Shown: positions 12,781-23,272 of the stretch, in pieces
Numbering within the stretch: the stretch's first letter is position 1
Layout of the letters: every line of letters starts with the position of its first letter
From: Ipomoea triloba
Lineage: Eukaryota > Streptophyta > Magnoliopsida > Solanales > Convolvulaceae
DNA: 64,000 bases
Reading direction: 5' to 3'
Assembly: GCF_003576645.1 (NCBI RefSeq)
Contig: NC_044917.1
Location: forward strand, 10,488,198 to 10,552,197
The notes under the pieces: generated by a model
What the model was told of the DNA's origin: nothing
The model's database searches: none
The model's input: only the letters and a program-made list of their open reading frames with translations
Program-made: the position numbers and the translations under genes

Positions 12781-14473
12781 AAAAATTCTTTTGAAGCCTC
12801 AATGGACCATTTCATGAATGTCATAGCCTAAGGAATATTTTTCGAACCTTAGTCTTACGGAAAACTTAATGACGTATGTTTATTTTATTTATTTTTTGAT
12901 TCAATTTAATTATATAGTTATGATGAAAATAACTGAAAAAATAATACAAATATTAAATCAATTATAGGTTTATAATTCAAATAACAAAAATTAAAGTATA
13001 GGAAAAAAATCTGCTTAAAAAAAAAAACGATAAGACAAAAGAAACAAATGTTCAAAATTTATTTTGTTATTGCATAGGATAGTGGATGATGAGCCAGAAA
13101 TTTTTTTTCCAACGAATTTTTTAACCATGTTCATTTGTTGATATTCTTTCAAAAGATAATCTTAATTGGCTTGACCCAAAAAAACTAGACCTAACCAAAT
13201 AGGCAAATACAACCAAGCCATCCCAATTTTAGACCGATGCAAATAAATCAACCATAAACCCGATCCACATATGGTTATTTAAAACAATAGTCAATATAGA
13301 TGCAGTAACCAATTGTTATTTTTTAATAATATTGCATTGATGTATATTATATAATTGAGGAAATACCCTCTGATTTGATCGGGTAAAAGTTTATTCATGT
13401 TCTCCTGAATTAGTAGGAGAAAATTGATATTTTGTATAGATAAAGTTGTAAATGGATGAATGGGAATTTTATTCTACAAATGTACCCATTACATCACTAT
13501 AGTAACGATTTTTATAATACCAAGATAACAATTATATTATATTATATTTTTTTTATTAGTATTATATTGTCTGAGATCATGGGAGGAGAGTTTTTTGAAT
13601 TGTAAATGCATGCTTTGTATCCCACTTTCATTTGTTTATTTCCACACCGGTTCAATCATGCATAAACCTACATTTTTCATTTGATAAATCCAATCCTTGT
13701 TTTACTTTAGAATTTTGGATGGTTGCCTACTTGCAACACAAATAAAGGAGACAAGAAGGAAATAATTCTCATGGGAAATCTTCATTTTTATTTGTGCACT
13801 TGGAATTTGAAATTTGGAATTTGAATCCTACACATCCTGATTATTGTGCTGCATGGAGTAAATAATTTCGAATAATGGGTGCTGACGTGCTNCGGGTCCG
13901 AAAACCAGCTCTTAAAATTTTACGGTTCGTGACCGGCACGAACGATCGCAACTTAATAACCACTATACTTCCTTATAAAAAAAAATTCTTTTGAAGCCTC
14001 AATGGACCATTTCATGAATGTCATAGCCTAAGGAATATTTTTCGAACCTTAGTCTTACGGAAAACTTAATGACGTATGTTTATTTTATTTATTTTTTGAT
14101 TCAATTTAATTATATAGTTATGATGAAAATAACTGAAAAAATAATACAAATATTAAATCAATTATAGGTTTATAATTCAAATAACAAAAATTAAAGTATA
14201 GGAAAAAAATCTGCTTAAAAAAAAAAACGATAAGACAAAAGAAACAAATGTTCAAAATTTATTTTGTTATTGCATAGGATAGTGGATGATGAGCCAGAAA
14301 TTTTTTTTCCAACGAATTTTTTAACCATGTTCATTTGTTGATATTCTTTCAAAAGATAATCTTAATTGGCTTGACCCAAAAAAACTAGACCTAACCAAAT
14401 AGGCAAATACAACCAAGCCATCCCAATTTTAGACCGATGCAAATAAATAAACCATAAACCCGATCCACATATG
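12693..14473. repeat. 580-bp direct duplication, second copy starts at an N
   Basis: 12693-13273 is repeated at 13893-14473 almost without change (one difference seen, aaatcaacc versus aaataaacc). The second copy begins immediately after the N at 13892. After both copies the sequence continues into the same segment, but in opposite orientations (see next entry). Confidence 0.8.
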
Positions 14474-15189
14474 AGCATGTCAGCACCCATTTATTCAAAA
14501 TTATTTAGTCCATGCAGCACAATAATCAGGATGTGTACGATTCAAATTCCAAATTTCAAATTCCAAGTGCACAAATAAAAATGAAGATTTCCCATGAGAA
14601 TTATTTCCTTCTTGTTCCTTTATTTGTGTTACAAGTAGGCAACCATCCAAAATTCTAAAGTAAAACAAGGATTGGATTTATCAAATGAAAAATGTAGGTT
14701 TATGCATGATTGAACCGGTGTGGAAATAGAAAAATGTAGGTTTATGCATGATTGAACCGGTGTGGAAATAAACAAATGAAAGTGGGATACAAAGCATGCA
14801 TTTACAATTCAAAAAACTCTCCTCCCATGATCTCAGCATGCATTTACAATTCAAAAAACTCTCCTCCCATGATCTCAAACAATATAATACTAATAAAAAA
14901 GAATATAATATAATATAATTGTTATCTTGGTATTATAATAAATCGTTACTATAGTGATGTAATGGGTACATTTGTAGAATAAAATTCCCATTCATCCATT
15001 TACAACTTTATCTGTACAAAATATCAATTTCTCCTACTAATTCAGGAGAACATGAACAAACTTTGATCCGATCAAATCAGAGGTCAATTTCTCATATTTG
15101 ATATCACAAAATATACATTTCAGATGCAATATTATTACCAAAAAATAACAATTGGTTACTGCATCTATATTGACTATTGTTTTAAATAA
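13274..15189. repeat. inverted duplication (~617 and ~716 bp arms)
   Basis: 13274-13890 reappears as its reverse complement at 14475-15189. For example gactattgttttaaataac ends the right arm and its complement opens the left arm. The right arm is 99 bp longer, mostly because it contains two extra 42-bp tandem duplications that the left arm lacks. Both arms follow the same 580-bp left flank. Confidence 0.8.
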
Positions 15190-15324
15190 CATTAATTTTT
15201 AAGTTCTATTTTTTTCTGCACATTATATTGTTTGTTTTCGTTACGTTTACGTTTTGTTAATTTTAATTTTGCTTCTGCGTGTTTAGCAAATATAGTTATT
15301 TATGATTGTTCAGTGCTTAGAGTT

Positions 15325-15615
15325 ATGAACAACCGATTAAGAGGTCGTACAAGATTTACGCAAGATGAATTGCGTGAGCGTAAAAGAAATAAAAATAAAG
15401 ACGCATGGAAAAAATTGTCCCAACAAAATCAAATAGGCGAAACATCAAACAACCATAGTAATGCCTCTGCGGATGACCAATTGGCGATTTCTTCAGGTGT
15501 TAAATGTCATCCATTTGCGCATTTTTGTTCAAACGTATTTGAAAGAACAAAAATCGATTTATTAGTTGGTGTTGACTTTTTTTTATTCTCATTTTTTCCG
15601 CTCGTGCTGCGGCCA
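15325..15615 (+). pseudogene. N-terminal fragment of Helitron transposase-like gene
   Basis: A frame beginning MNNRLRGRTRFTQDELRERK encodes a basic, Arg/Lys-rich start of the kind seen at the beginning of plant Helitron transposases. It ends at the N at 15616 after a hydrophobic, less convincing tail. The expected zinc-finger and Rep regions of several hundred residues do not follow; the next sequence across the N is already past the Rep domain. The gene is either interrupted by a sequence gap shown as one N or internally deleted. It should be read together with the helicase downstream. Confidence 0.5.
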
Positions 15616-15617
15616 NA

Positions 15618-17996
15618 AATGTTGAGGTTTGTGCAACCATTAAGTCCGTCAAGTATATATACAAATATATTTATAAAGGCCATGATAGAGTTCGCATGTC
15701 TTTGGCTGATAACATGAGCGATTATGTGATTGACGAGATTAAAGAATACCAGAATGCACGATGGATTTCTCCCCCTGAAGCTGCATGGCGAATATATGGT
15801 TTTCCAATAGCCGAGCTAAAGCCCGCTGTTATTCAATTGCAAGTGCATTTGGAAAATTCCCAATATATAAATTTTTATGGACATGAAAGAATAATTCATA
15901 TTGTTAGTAGGGAAGAAGCATGTCGTACCATGTTGACAGAATTCTTTTCTATGAATCTAGCAAATGAATATGCGAAAATGATGAATTTGCTTTATGTTGA
16001 ATTCCCTTGCCATTTTGTTTGGTGCAAATCAACAAAGTCTTGGAAGCCAAGGAAACAACTGAAGGTCATCGGTAGGCTTGTAACTGTTAACCCAACTGAA
16101 GGAGAACGATACTATTTGCGAATGTTGTTGATGAACGTAAGGGCACCCACATCGTTTGAATCCTTAAAAACTGTTAATGGTTACTTTGCTGAAACTTTCC
16201 GTGAGGCAGCTGAAAAACTCGGACTTCTATCTGGAGATTCAATTATTGAACAATCACTAGATGAAGCGTTGCTATTCCAAATGCCATCGAGTTTGAGGAA
16301 GTTATTTGCAATGCTTCTGATCTTTTGTGATCTTTCAAATCCTCGTTCGCTTTGGATAAAATACAAATCTTACATGTGCCAAGACTTCTTAAGGAATGGA
16401 TTGCACACGATTGATGAAAGTGAATCATTAGTCCTCAAGTTGATTGCAAACAACTTGCACAAAATGGGCAAAAACTTATATGATTACAACTTGGTTGATA
16501 CGTTTACTGAACTTGATATAGCAACAACAATGACTCATGAAATAATGTATGAGCGAAGTTTGGAAGTTAGCGAGTCTGACTTGGCAGGCGTGCAGAAGTT
16601 GAATGCTTGCCAACGTGCAGCTTTTGACACTGTCATTGAAAATGTCTTTGCGAACAAAGGCGGCATATATTTTGTTGATGGACCAGCAGGGACAGGCAAG
16701 ACTTTTCTATATCGATGCTTACTGGCGACGGTTAGATCTAGGGGTTTTCTTGCTCTTGCAACTGCAACTTCTGGAATCGCCGCATCAATACTTCCAGGCG
16801 GTCGCACTGCACACTCTCGTTTCAAATTGCCACTCGATGGGGATGATAAACACATTTGCAATATAGGCAAACAAACTGCTGAGGCCCGATTACTCAAAGA
16901 ATGCAAATTAATTCTTTGGGATGAGGCTTCGATGGCAAATCGAAAGATTATTGAGAGTCTTGATACAAGCTTAAAGGATATTATGGAGTGTAATGATTTA
17001 TTTGGTGGAAAAGTCATTGTATTTGGAGGTGATTTTAGGCAGACACTGCCAATTGTAAGGCATGGAAAAAAAGAAGATTTTATTGAAGCATGTTTAGTTA
17101 AGTCAAGTTTGATATGGCCACACATTCGACGATTGACTTTAACGCAAAACATGCGTGCACAGGAAGATCATACCTTTGCTGATTATTTAATGAGGATTGG
17201 TAATGGTTCAGAAAAAATGGATTTGCAAAACAAGATCAAAGTTCCATCTCATTTTCTGATTAAAAATAATGGTTGTAGACCACCATTAGATGTTTTGTTC
17301 GAATCTGTCTACCCAGATTTGGGCTTATTTTCCAATGATCCATACTCATTGATGGAAAGAGCAATATTGACAACAAAGAATGAATTTGTTGACGAAATTA
17401 ATTTTCTCTTGTTAGACAAGTTCCCTGGTGCAAATAAGACTTACATAAGTTATGATGAACCAAGTGATTCAAAATATTTACATTGCCAAGATTATTTACA
17501 CACATTGTCTCCTGCTGGATTGCCTCCACATATGTTGTGCTTAAAAAAAAGTTGTCCTGTGATCTTACTAAGGAATCTCAATCCATGTGAAGGTTTGTGC
17601 AATGGTACAAGGCTTATATGTGATGCGTTTGGAGATCATATCATAAGTTGTGTTATTGCAGTCGGAGAATACAAGGGTAAACATGTATTGATACCTAGGA
17701 TACCACTTCAGACATCGAAGGATGATAAATGTGTCATTCCATTCAAAAGAACTCAATTCCCGATAAAAGTTTGCTTTGCAATGACAATTAATAAATCACA
17801 AGGTCAAACCCTAGATTTTGTGGGAATATACTTGAAGGAGCCAGTTTTTAGCCATGGGCAATTATACGTGGCAATGTCGCGTGCAAAGACTGCAAGTTCA
17901 TTGAAAATACTTATATGTACAGATGATAGTGAATCCATTGTAGCAAGTTTTACACAAAACATTGTTTACCGAGAAATTATCAAGTATATTTCATGA
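15618..17996 (+). CDS. Helitron PIF1-type DNA helicase, N-terminally incomplete
   Basis: About 792 residues in one frame from just after the N to a TGA. Motifs of a superfamily 1B PIF1 helicase are intact: Walker A GPAGTGKT, Walker B ILWDEAS, motif III FGGDFRQTLPI, the Arg-containing TLTQNMR, and the C-terminal MTINKSQGQTLD followed by LYVAMSRAK. The upstream ~300 residues (ATIKSVKYIYKYIYKGHDRV, ISPPEAAWRIYGF) match the linker between Rep and helicase domains in plant Helitron transposases. The Rep nuclease itself is missing. The helicase part has no stop or frameshift, so it is either recently active or young. Its role would be unwinding donor DNA during rolling-circle transposition in the nucleus. 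Confidence 0.85.
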   Translation, partial: NVEVCATIKSVKYIYKYIYKGHDRVRMSLADNMSDYVIDEIKEYQNARWISPPEAAWRIYGFPIAELKPAVIQLQVHLENSQYINFYGHERIIHIVSREEACRTMLTEFFSMNLANEYAKMMNLLYVEFPCHFVWCKSTKSWKPRKQLKVIGRLVTVNPTEGERYYLRMLLMNVRAPTSFESLKTVNGYFAETFREAAEKLGLLSGDSIIEQSLDEALLFQMPSSLRKLFAMLLIFCDLSNPRSLWIKYKSYMCQDFLRNGLHTIDESESLVLKLIANNLHKMGKNLYDYNLVDTFTELDIATTMTHEIMYERSLEVSESDLAGVQKLNACQRAAFDTVIENVFANKGGIYFVDGPAGTGKTFLYRCLLATVRSRGFLALATATSGIAASILPGGRTAHSRFKLPLDGDDKHICNIGKQTAEARLLKECKLILWDEASMANRKIIESLDTSLKDIMECNDLFGGKVIVFGGDFRQTLPIVRHGKKEDFIEACLVKSSLIWPHIRRLTLTQNMRAQEDHTFADYLMRIGNGSEKMDLQNKIKVPSHFLIKNNGCRPPLDVLFESVYPDLGLFSNDPYSLMERAILTTKNEFVDEINFLLLDKFPGANKTYISYDEPSDSKYLHCQDYLHTLSPAGLPPHMLCLKKSCPVILLRNLNPCEGLCNGTRLICDAFGDHIISCVIAVGEYKGKHVLIPRIPLQTSKDDKCVIPFKRTQFPIKVCFAMTINKSQGQTLDFVGIYLKEPVFSHGQLYVAMSRAKTASSLKILICTDDSESIVASFTQNIVYREIIKYIS

Positions 17997-18127
17997 TGAT
18001 ACTAAAATAATTTATTATTACTGCATCTTTTTACAAGTAAGCTTGTCATGACTTTTATTCTTCTACTTCACGTATTTTATGTCACAGTCGAGTTTTGCAT
18101 AACAACATTTCCAACTTCTTTTGTAGT

Positions 18128-20426
18128 ATGGACGATCTTGTGTTGATACCAGCTGTTACTGTCGATTTACATGCATGGAAATGCAAAGTAATAGTTGTTC
18201 ATAAACACAGTGTAAGAGAATCGAGATCTTCACCAGGCAAAAAATACAAACCAATTATATTTCAAGATTCTGAAGTAAGTCATTCTTATCATGCAAATGA
18301 ATAGTATTTATATATTCAATTCATGTATTTCTAAAATGTGTATTCTTTACTCCGTATTAAAGAATTTTACATACAACAACTAACATAGCTTATAGACTTT
18401 TTTAATCTTGTAACTTTGTGCAGGGCAACAAAGTACAGGCAATGTTATATGACAATGAGATAGACGTACTTGATGAAAGGTTGAAGTTGCACTGCACATA
18501 CACTATCTCAAATGCATCAGTAAAACCAGCTAGGGAATTCATCAATTTGCCAGACCCAAATTATAGAAATTTGTGGAACATTACAAGGAGAACTATGATT
18601 GAAGATGTTGTTGCTGGAGATGAGATAAACATCAACGAACCGGTTGAGCCACACATGACCCCATTTTCAGATTTTTACGCATGTTTGTCATCACGACAAC
18701 TGATAAGTAAGCTTATTAGTTTACTACTGTTATCTATCATATTATATTTCTGCTTATATTTCTCCAAGATATATATGCGAGCAACCTCTCCTGCTATTTT
18801 CCAACTCATGACTACAGATGTGCTAGCTATTGTTATTTGCAAACTACCACGTCAATACATTACGACAAGGAATGGTCAACAAAATGTTAATGAGTTTGTG
18901 ATCATCAATGAAGAGTATTATACTTTAACTCTTACTTATATTCAAACTGATTATATTTTAAATCTTAATNAAACTGATTATATTTTAAATCTTAATTGTT
19001 ATGCATTCTATTTTAAAATATTGTTTTTTTTGTTAATGCAAAGATCAAAACCTGTTATCATCACTCTATGGGGCAACTTTGTCATGACTGAAGGAATTCA
19101 AATTGATTTACAACTTAGTCAAGGCAAATTTCCGATTGTTATTGCTCAGGGAGTTCATGTAAATGCATTCCAAGGTACTTGATGTTTTTTTTATAAATAT
19201 TTAATACTATTAACGAACATATTACATTTTTACATGTGTTCTACTACTTAAATAGGTATTACACTGAGTACGAGATATGATACCACTATCGAAGTAAATC
19301 CACCCGGACAACATGCAACGGTTCTTAATAAATGGTATTTCTTCCAACTAACTTCCAAAGTATTACTTAATATTTATGTTGATTTATAAAAATATGATTT
19401 TTATTTCACAGGAAAGACAACAACTTAAGCGTTATCTACAAAACAATTGTAGACAAAACTTATCTTGACTCTTTTCTCACACTCTCAAACGCATTGCAAC
19501 AACCAAAGTGCACCTTTGCTGAAATTGACAATGAATTAAAGCAGGTATAGAGTAATATATTTTTTCCAATTTCTCTATAGCATACTATAATGATTAATAA
19601 GCCATATTTTAAAAATAATTGTTTTTATAACACACGTCTGTTTTCCTGTAGAAACCTGTTGCATGGGTGAGAGGGAAGCTTAGAATGAAGAATGTTGGTC
19701 CGCTTGAGTATTATATTGGTTGCAACTATTGCAACAAGACAGTGAATTCCATCGAAGGATTAAAACTTCATTGCTTATACTGTGGCCAAACTGATGGTCT
19801 CACTGTCAGGAGGTATACAAACAGAATATACATCTTATCTATTATGTTAACAAGTTAACTTTAAACTTATTTTCACTCTCTTTGCCCGTTGTAGGTATAA
19901 GTTAAATGTTGAAATATCAGATGGTTCTACAATTGTGCAAGCTACTCTCTTTAATCATGATGTGCACCGGCTAATGTTGTTAGTTGGAATTGAAATGCCA
20001 ACAACTGTTGAGGACAGTGAAATATTCCAACAAAAGTTAGATACAACTGTTGAGGACAGTGAAATATTCCAACAAAAGTTAGATGCTATTGATTTTGACA
20101 GTGAAATATTCCAACAAAAGTTAGATGCTATTGATTTTATTGTTGGTCTAAGGATAAATGCTCTAAATGAAGATCATCCATCAACATTGACTTATTCAGT
20201 AGCATGTATTTGTAAGGACATAACAAGAGACACTGGTGAACAACAAGCAACACCACATGCATGTTCATCCAACATTGTGGAAGAAACTTTTACGGTGGGC
20301 AATCCAACAAAGAGAAGGCTAGACTTCGATGAATCATCAAAGCATGCTATAGACATTCTAGAAGATGCTACAACTAAAGAGAAATCAGTAAGTCTTGATA
20401 AAGGTAAAAGGGCAAAAGTCGATTAA
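18128..20426 (+). CDS. Helitron-encoded RPA1-like single-strand DNA-binding protein, eight exons
   Basis: Predicted exons 18128-18274, 18424-18706, 18818-18914, 19044-19174, 19256-19334, 19412-19544, 19652-19812 and 19895-20426 join in frame (521 codons). The product resembles the large subunit of replication protein A: OB-fold regions, PVIITLWGNFV typical of DNA-binding domain B, and a C-terminal zinc ribbon with paired CxxC motifs (CNYC ... CLYC). Such RPA genes are a known companion of plant Helitron helicases and probably protect single-stranded intermediates. The N at 18970 lies in intron 3 and is flanked by a 26-bp duplication, so it does not alter the protein. Exon 8 has two 42-bp duplications (from 20001 and 20055) that add 28 residues; the true length is probably about 492. 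Splice sites are my reading of the sequence. Confidence 0.72.
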
Positions 20427-20826
20427 ACAAGTTAGACGATAAACTTTTTTTAACGCATATGTACATTATTTATGGCTTGTATTTTGTTATCCCTCTTAAA
20501 TCTATTTAAAATTGTGGTTGTATTATAAAACTTTTTTATTAGACGCTTATAAATCATGCATTACTTAATTATAATTATTAATAAAACATCTTTGTAATAG
20601 TCTTTCCCAGGAATCTAACAATTTCAACTGGAATCAACATGTCATGATAAAGCTAAAAAGATAACATTTTTATTGAAAGATGTTAAACATTTTAATTTCA
20701 ATCAATAAGCACCCATAGCAAGTATTCATTTGAACATGATTTAATTAGATGGAAAAATGAGTAGCTAAAAATTTCATTCATAAAATTAAAGACAGGATAA
20801 CAAGCTTAGCGTACAGATTAAAGAAC

Positions 20827-22101
20827 TTAATTAATCCCTTCAGATTTGACATCAACAGTTGTAGATGAACTTGCATCATGTGCAGAATAAGAAAGCTTCG
20901 TCAAGTACTTATATCTTTTCTTCCTCCAAGAAGAGTTTTTGATTTTTATAGTTTCGAAACTAAACTCAACTCTTGGGTCTCTCATCATCCGCTCTTTTTC
21001 CATTTGTAGAACTTTAACCCTCTCATCCTGGTTAGATTTTTTCTTGAACTTACTCATGGTTTTAACGCTTTGAATTAGTCGATCCATACTTTTCAACTTC
21101 ATATACGGCCATCGATTGACACCACATTTCCTGCAGATTTGTTTAAACTTTACATCCCCAACACCACATTTCCTGCAGATTTGTTTAAACTTTACATCCC
21201 CAACTTTCATTTTTCTTGCGATTTGTTTAAACTTTACATCCCCAACTTTCATTTTTCTTGCCGCCTGAGAAACCTTTACATCCCCAACTTTCATTTTTCT
21301 TGCCGCCTGAGAAACAGGTAAATGAAATAACTTAGAAAGCATTTCAAAACTCCATGGATCTTTGGGGGTAGGCTTTTCATCTGCAGCAATTATACCCGGA
21401 TTAGATGTCTCTTGCTTTTCATCTGCAGCAATTATACCCGGATTAGATGTCTCTTGAACAACTTGTGCATCACCCTCAAAATCCCAGAGAGGTAAAGTAA
21501 AGTCATGGTATTGACCCTCAAAATCCCAGAGAGGTAAAGTAAAGTCATGGTATTGATAATCCCATATATAATCCTCGGTATTTTCTAAAGTTGAATAGAT
21601 GACTTGGCTAGAAGCGGGAGTTGGAATTACCTCGTCATCATCCAGCCTCAAGAGCTTCTTTTGAGGCCATTTGGAGATTCCTAATTCCCTGCAACGAACC
21701 TTTAAAACTGTAACTCCCATCTTCAATTGAACGGCTGCTTCATTTATTGGTAAATGGAAAAAGCTTGAAATCATTTCCTTAGTTACCGTACTTGAATCAC
21801 AAAACGTCCTCTTGACCCATCTTTTCTTATCATTCTTTTCAGGCATCACATCTACACATTCACCATCATCGACACGCTCATGTGTAGTGGTGGGTTCAAC
21901 GTCAACAAACGGATCAATTTCATTTGCAATTCCTACTTCATAAAGTGGTTTATTTCCAATTGGTGGTTCAATAGGTCCTAACAGATCATTCTCGAAATCA
22001 TAAAGGGGAGCTAGATTTAGCTCGCCTAATAATGACGCATCATCAAAATCATTACAATAAATGAATTGAGAATGAGAAGAGGACGAAGCATGATTCGCCA
22101 T
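20827..22101 (-). CDS. intronless protein with two RWP-RK domains (copy 1)
   Basis: An uninterrupted frame of 424 codons from the ATG at 22101, chosen because MANHASSSSHS matches MANYVSSSSHS at the start of its partner at 23273; the frame is open further upstream to 22236. Two RWP-RK-type DNA-binding motifs are visible: FHLPINEAAVQLKMG...GISKWPQKKL and FHLPVSQAARKMKVG...CGVNRWPYMKL, separated by an acidic linker and followed by a Lys/Arg-rich tail with a possible coiled coil. RKD and NLP proteins normally have one such domain. Five exact 42-bp duplications (around 21121-21316, 21373 and 21472) lengthen the protein by 70 residues, three of them inside the second domain; they are probably assembly errors. 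Likely a nuclear DNA-binding protein; its target is unknown. Confidence 0.7.
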   Translation of the reverse strand: MANHASSSSHSQFIYCNDFDDASLLGELNLAPLYDFENDLLGPIEPPIGNKPLYEVGIANEIDPFVDVEPTTTHERVDDGECVDVMPEKNDKKRWVKRTFCDSSTVTKEMISSFFHLPINEAAVQLKMGVTVLKVRCRELGISKWPQKKLLRLDDDEVIPTPASSQVIYSTLENTEDYIWDYQYHDFTLPLWDFEGQYHDFTLPLWDFEGDAQVVQETSNPGIIAADEKQETSNPGIIAADEKPTPKDPWSFEMLSKLFHLPVSQAARKMKVGDVKVSQAARKMKVGDVKFKQIARKMKVGDVKFKQICRKCGVGDVKFKQICRKCGVNRWPYMKLKSMDRLIQSVKTMSKFKKKSNQDERVKVLQMEKERMMRDPRVEFSFETIKIKNSSWRKKRYKYLTKLSYSAHDASSSTTVDVKSEGIN

Positions 22102-22264
22102 TTGACATGAAATATTATAAAAATGAGAAATAAAATCAATGAAGAAAGATGAAAAAATAGAAAATGTTGGGGAGAGCAAGGCAACAATCCCTGTAATACG
22201 ATGAAAAAATTTGTCAGTTCTTAAAGATGCAAACAATACAGCTAATATTAACCTTGTACACTGA

Positions 22265-23115
22265 GGTTGTCTCGGATTTCAGAGGAAAACCACGTACTAA
22301 CAAAAAAAGAAGAAGTGGAAAACCAACACAATATAACATCTTTTCATGCTGCATTTAGAATATAAAACTATAGGCCTAAATTTACACCAAAAGCGCAAAT
22401 AGAATCTAGACTAGAAAAAATAAAGCAAACAAAAAAAAAAGTCAGGTTAACCTTTTGACATTTTTTTTTGTATTGTTTTTTATTTGTTTTGAAATGCGTG
22501 TAATTAAACTTGGAATTAGGGTCAAATAGGTCACCGAAGTTCAAACGAAATTGCAAATAGGCTATTGAAGTCAAAAACAATGCACTTGGGTCCCTGAACT
22601 ACACAAATGTATGCAAATTAACCCAAAATATCTTGTTTGACTTGATCTTCCTATTATCACCTTTAAAAATAATATTTTAAAATAATTTTAAATAAAATAA
22701 TTAATTTAAATTAAATTTAAGAAAAAAAAAGGAACTGCCGCAAATCTTCCTCTTTCAGTGGCCTATTTGGCCGTTATTACATTAAACTTTTTTAAATTAA
22801 AACTTTTTTTTTTACATGTCCTTTAGTCCTCCGAAATCAGCATATTGTTTTGGAGTTTAGCAGATATCCACGTACTTACAAAATCAATTGTCAAAAAAAA
22901 AACAGTATACCGTCTTTTCATACTGTGTTTAAAAGGTAAAACTAAAGTCCTAAATATACCCCAAAAAACACAAACTGGGATGCCAAAGAACTTTTAAACC
23001 GCGGTCTCTAAAACCAGACAGAATCAAATAAACCAAAAAAACAATTCCCTATTTACCTTTTGACTTTTTTTTTTTAAATTTATTCTGAAATGTGTGTGAT
23101 TAAACTTTGTTTCCA
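22265..23115. repeat. direct repeats in the divergent RWP-RK spacer
   Basis: About 250 bp at 22265-22515 and 22860-23115 are similar and in the same orientation: both contain ccacgtact, cttttcat, taaaact, ccttttgac and gaaatg(c/t)gtgt in the same order. The genes on either side point in opposite directions, so the repeat is sense-oriented upstream of one gene and antisense upstream of the other. Confidence 0.55.
22515..22812. mobile_element. MITE-like element, family also at 25.9 and 47.9 kb
   Basis: The block reads gtcaaataggtcaccgaagt, attgcaaataggctattgaa and gcacttgggtccctgaacta. The same phrases in the same order occur at 47908-48080. It lies exactly between the two direct repeats of the RWP-RK spacer, so it was probably inserted there. 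No coding capacity. Confidence 0.45.
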
Positions 23116-23272
23116 TTAATTTGTCAGTCCGACATGTCCTTTGCTCCTTTGAAACCAGCATTTGGTTTTTCTTATAAGAAAATTATGTTTGATCATTTCC
23201 TTACAGCCATCAATTAACCTTCCCTTTCACCTTAATTGTTTTATTTCTTTATACTTTAACATTTCCAATCAA

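Noticed and set aside
13274..15189. Inverted arms considered as long terminal inverted repeats of a transposon that includes the helicase
   Set aside because: Both arms lie on the same side of the helicase and share the same left flank; no matching arm is present near 20-25 kb.
16535..17152. 205-residue frame antisense to the Helitron helicase
   Set aside because: Shadow of the helicase with intact motifs on the other strand; no recognisable domain.
21121..21316. Regular ~42-bp units that could suggest a CRISPR-like or protein-repeat array
   Set aside because: Units are overlapping restarts of one coding sequence within a plant gene, without spacers, and the same 42-bp length recurs at unrelated loci; an assembly artefact is the simpler reading.
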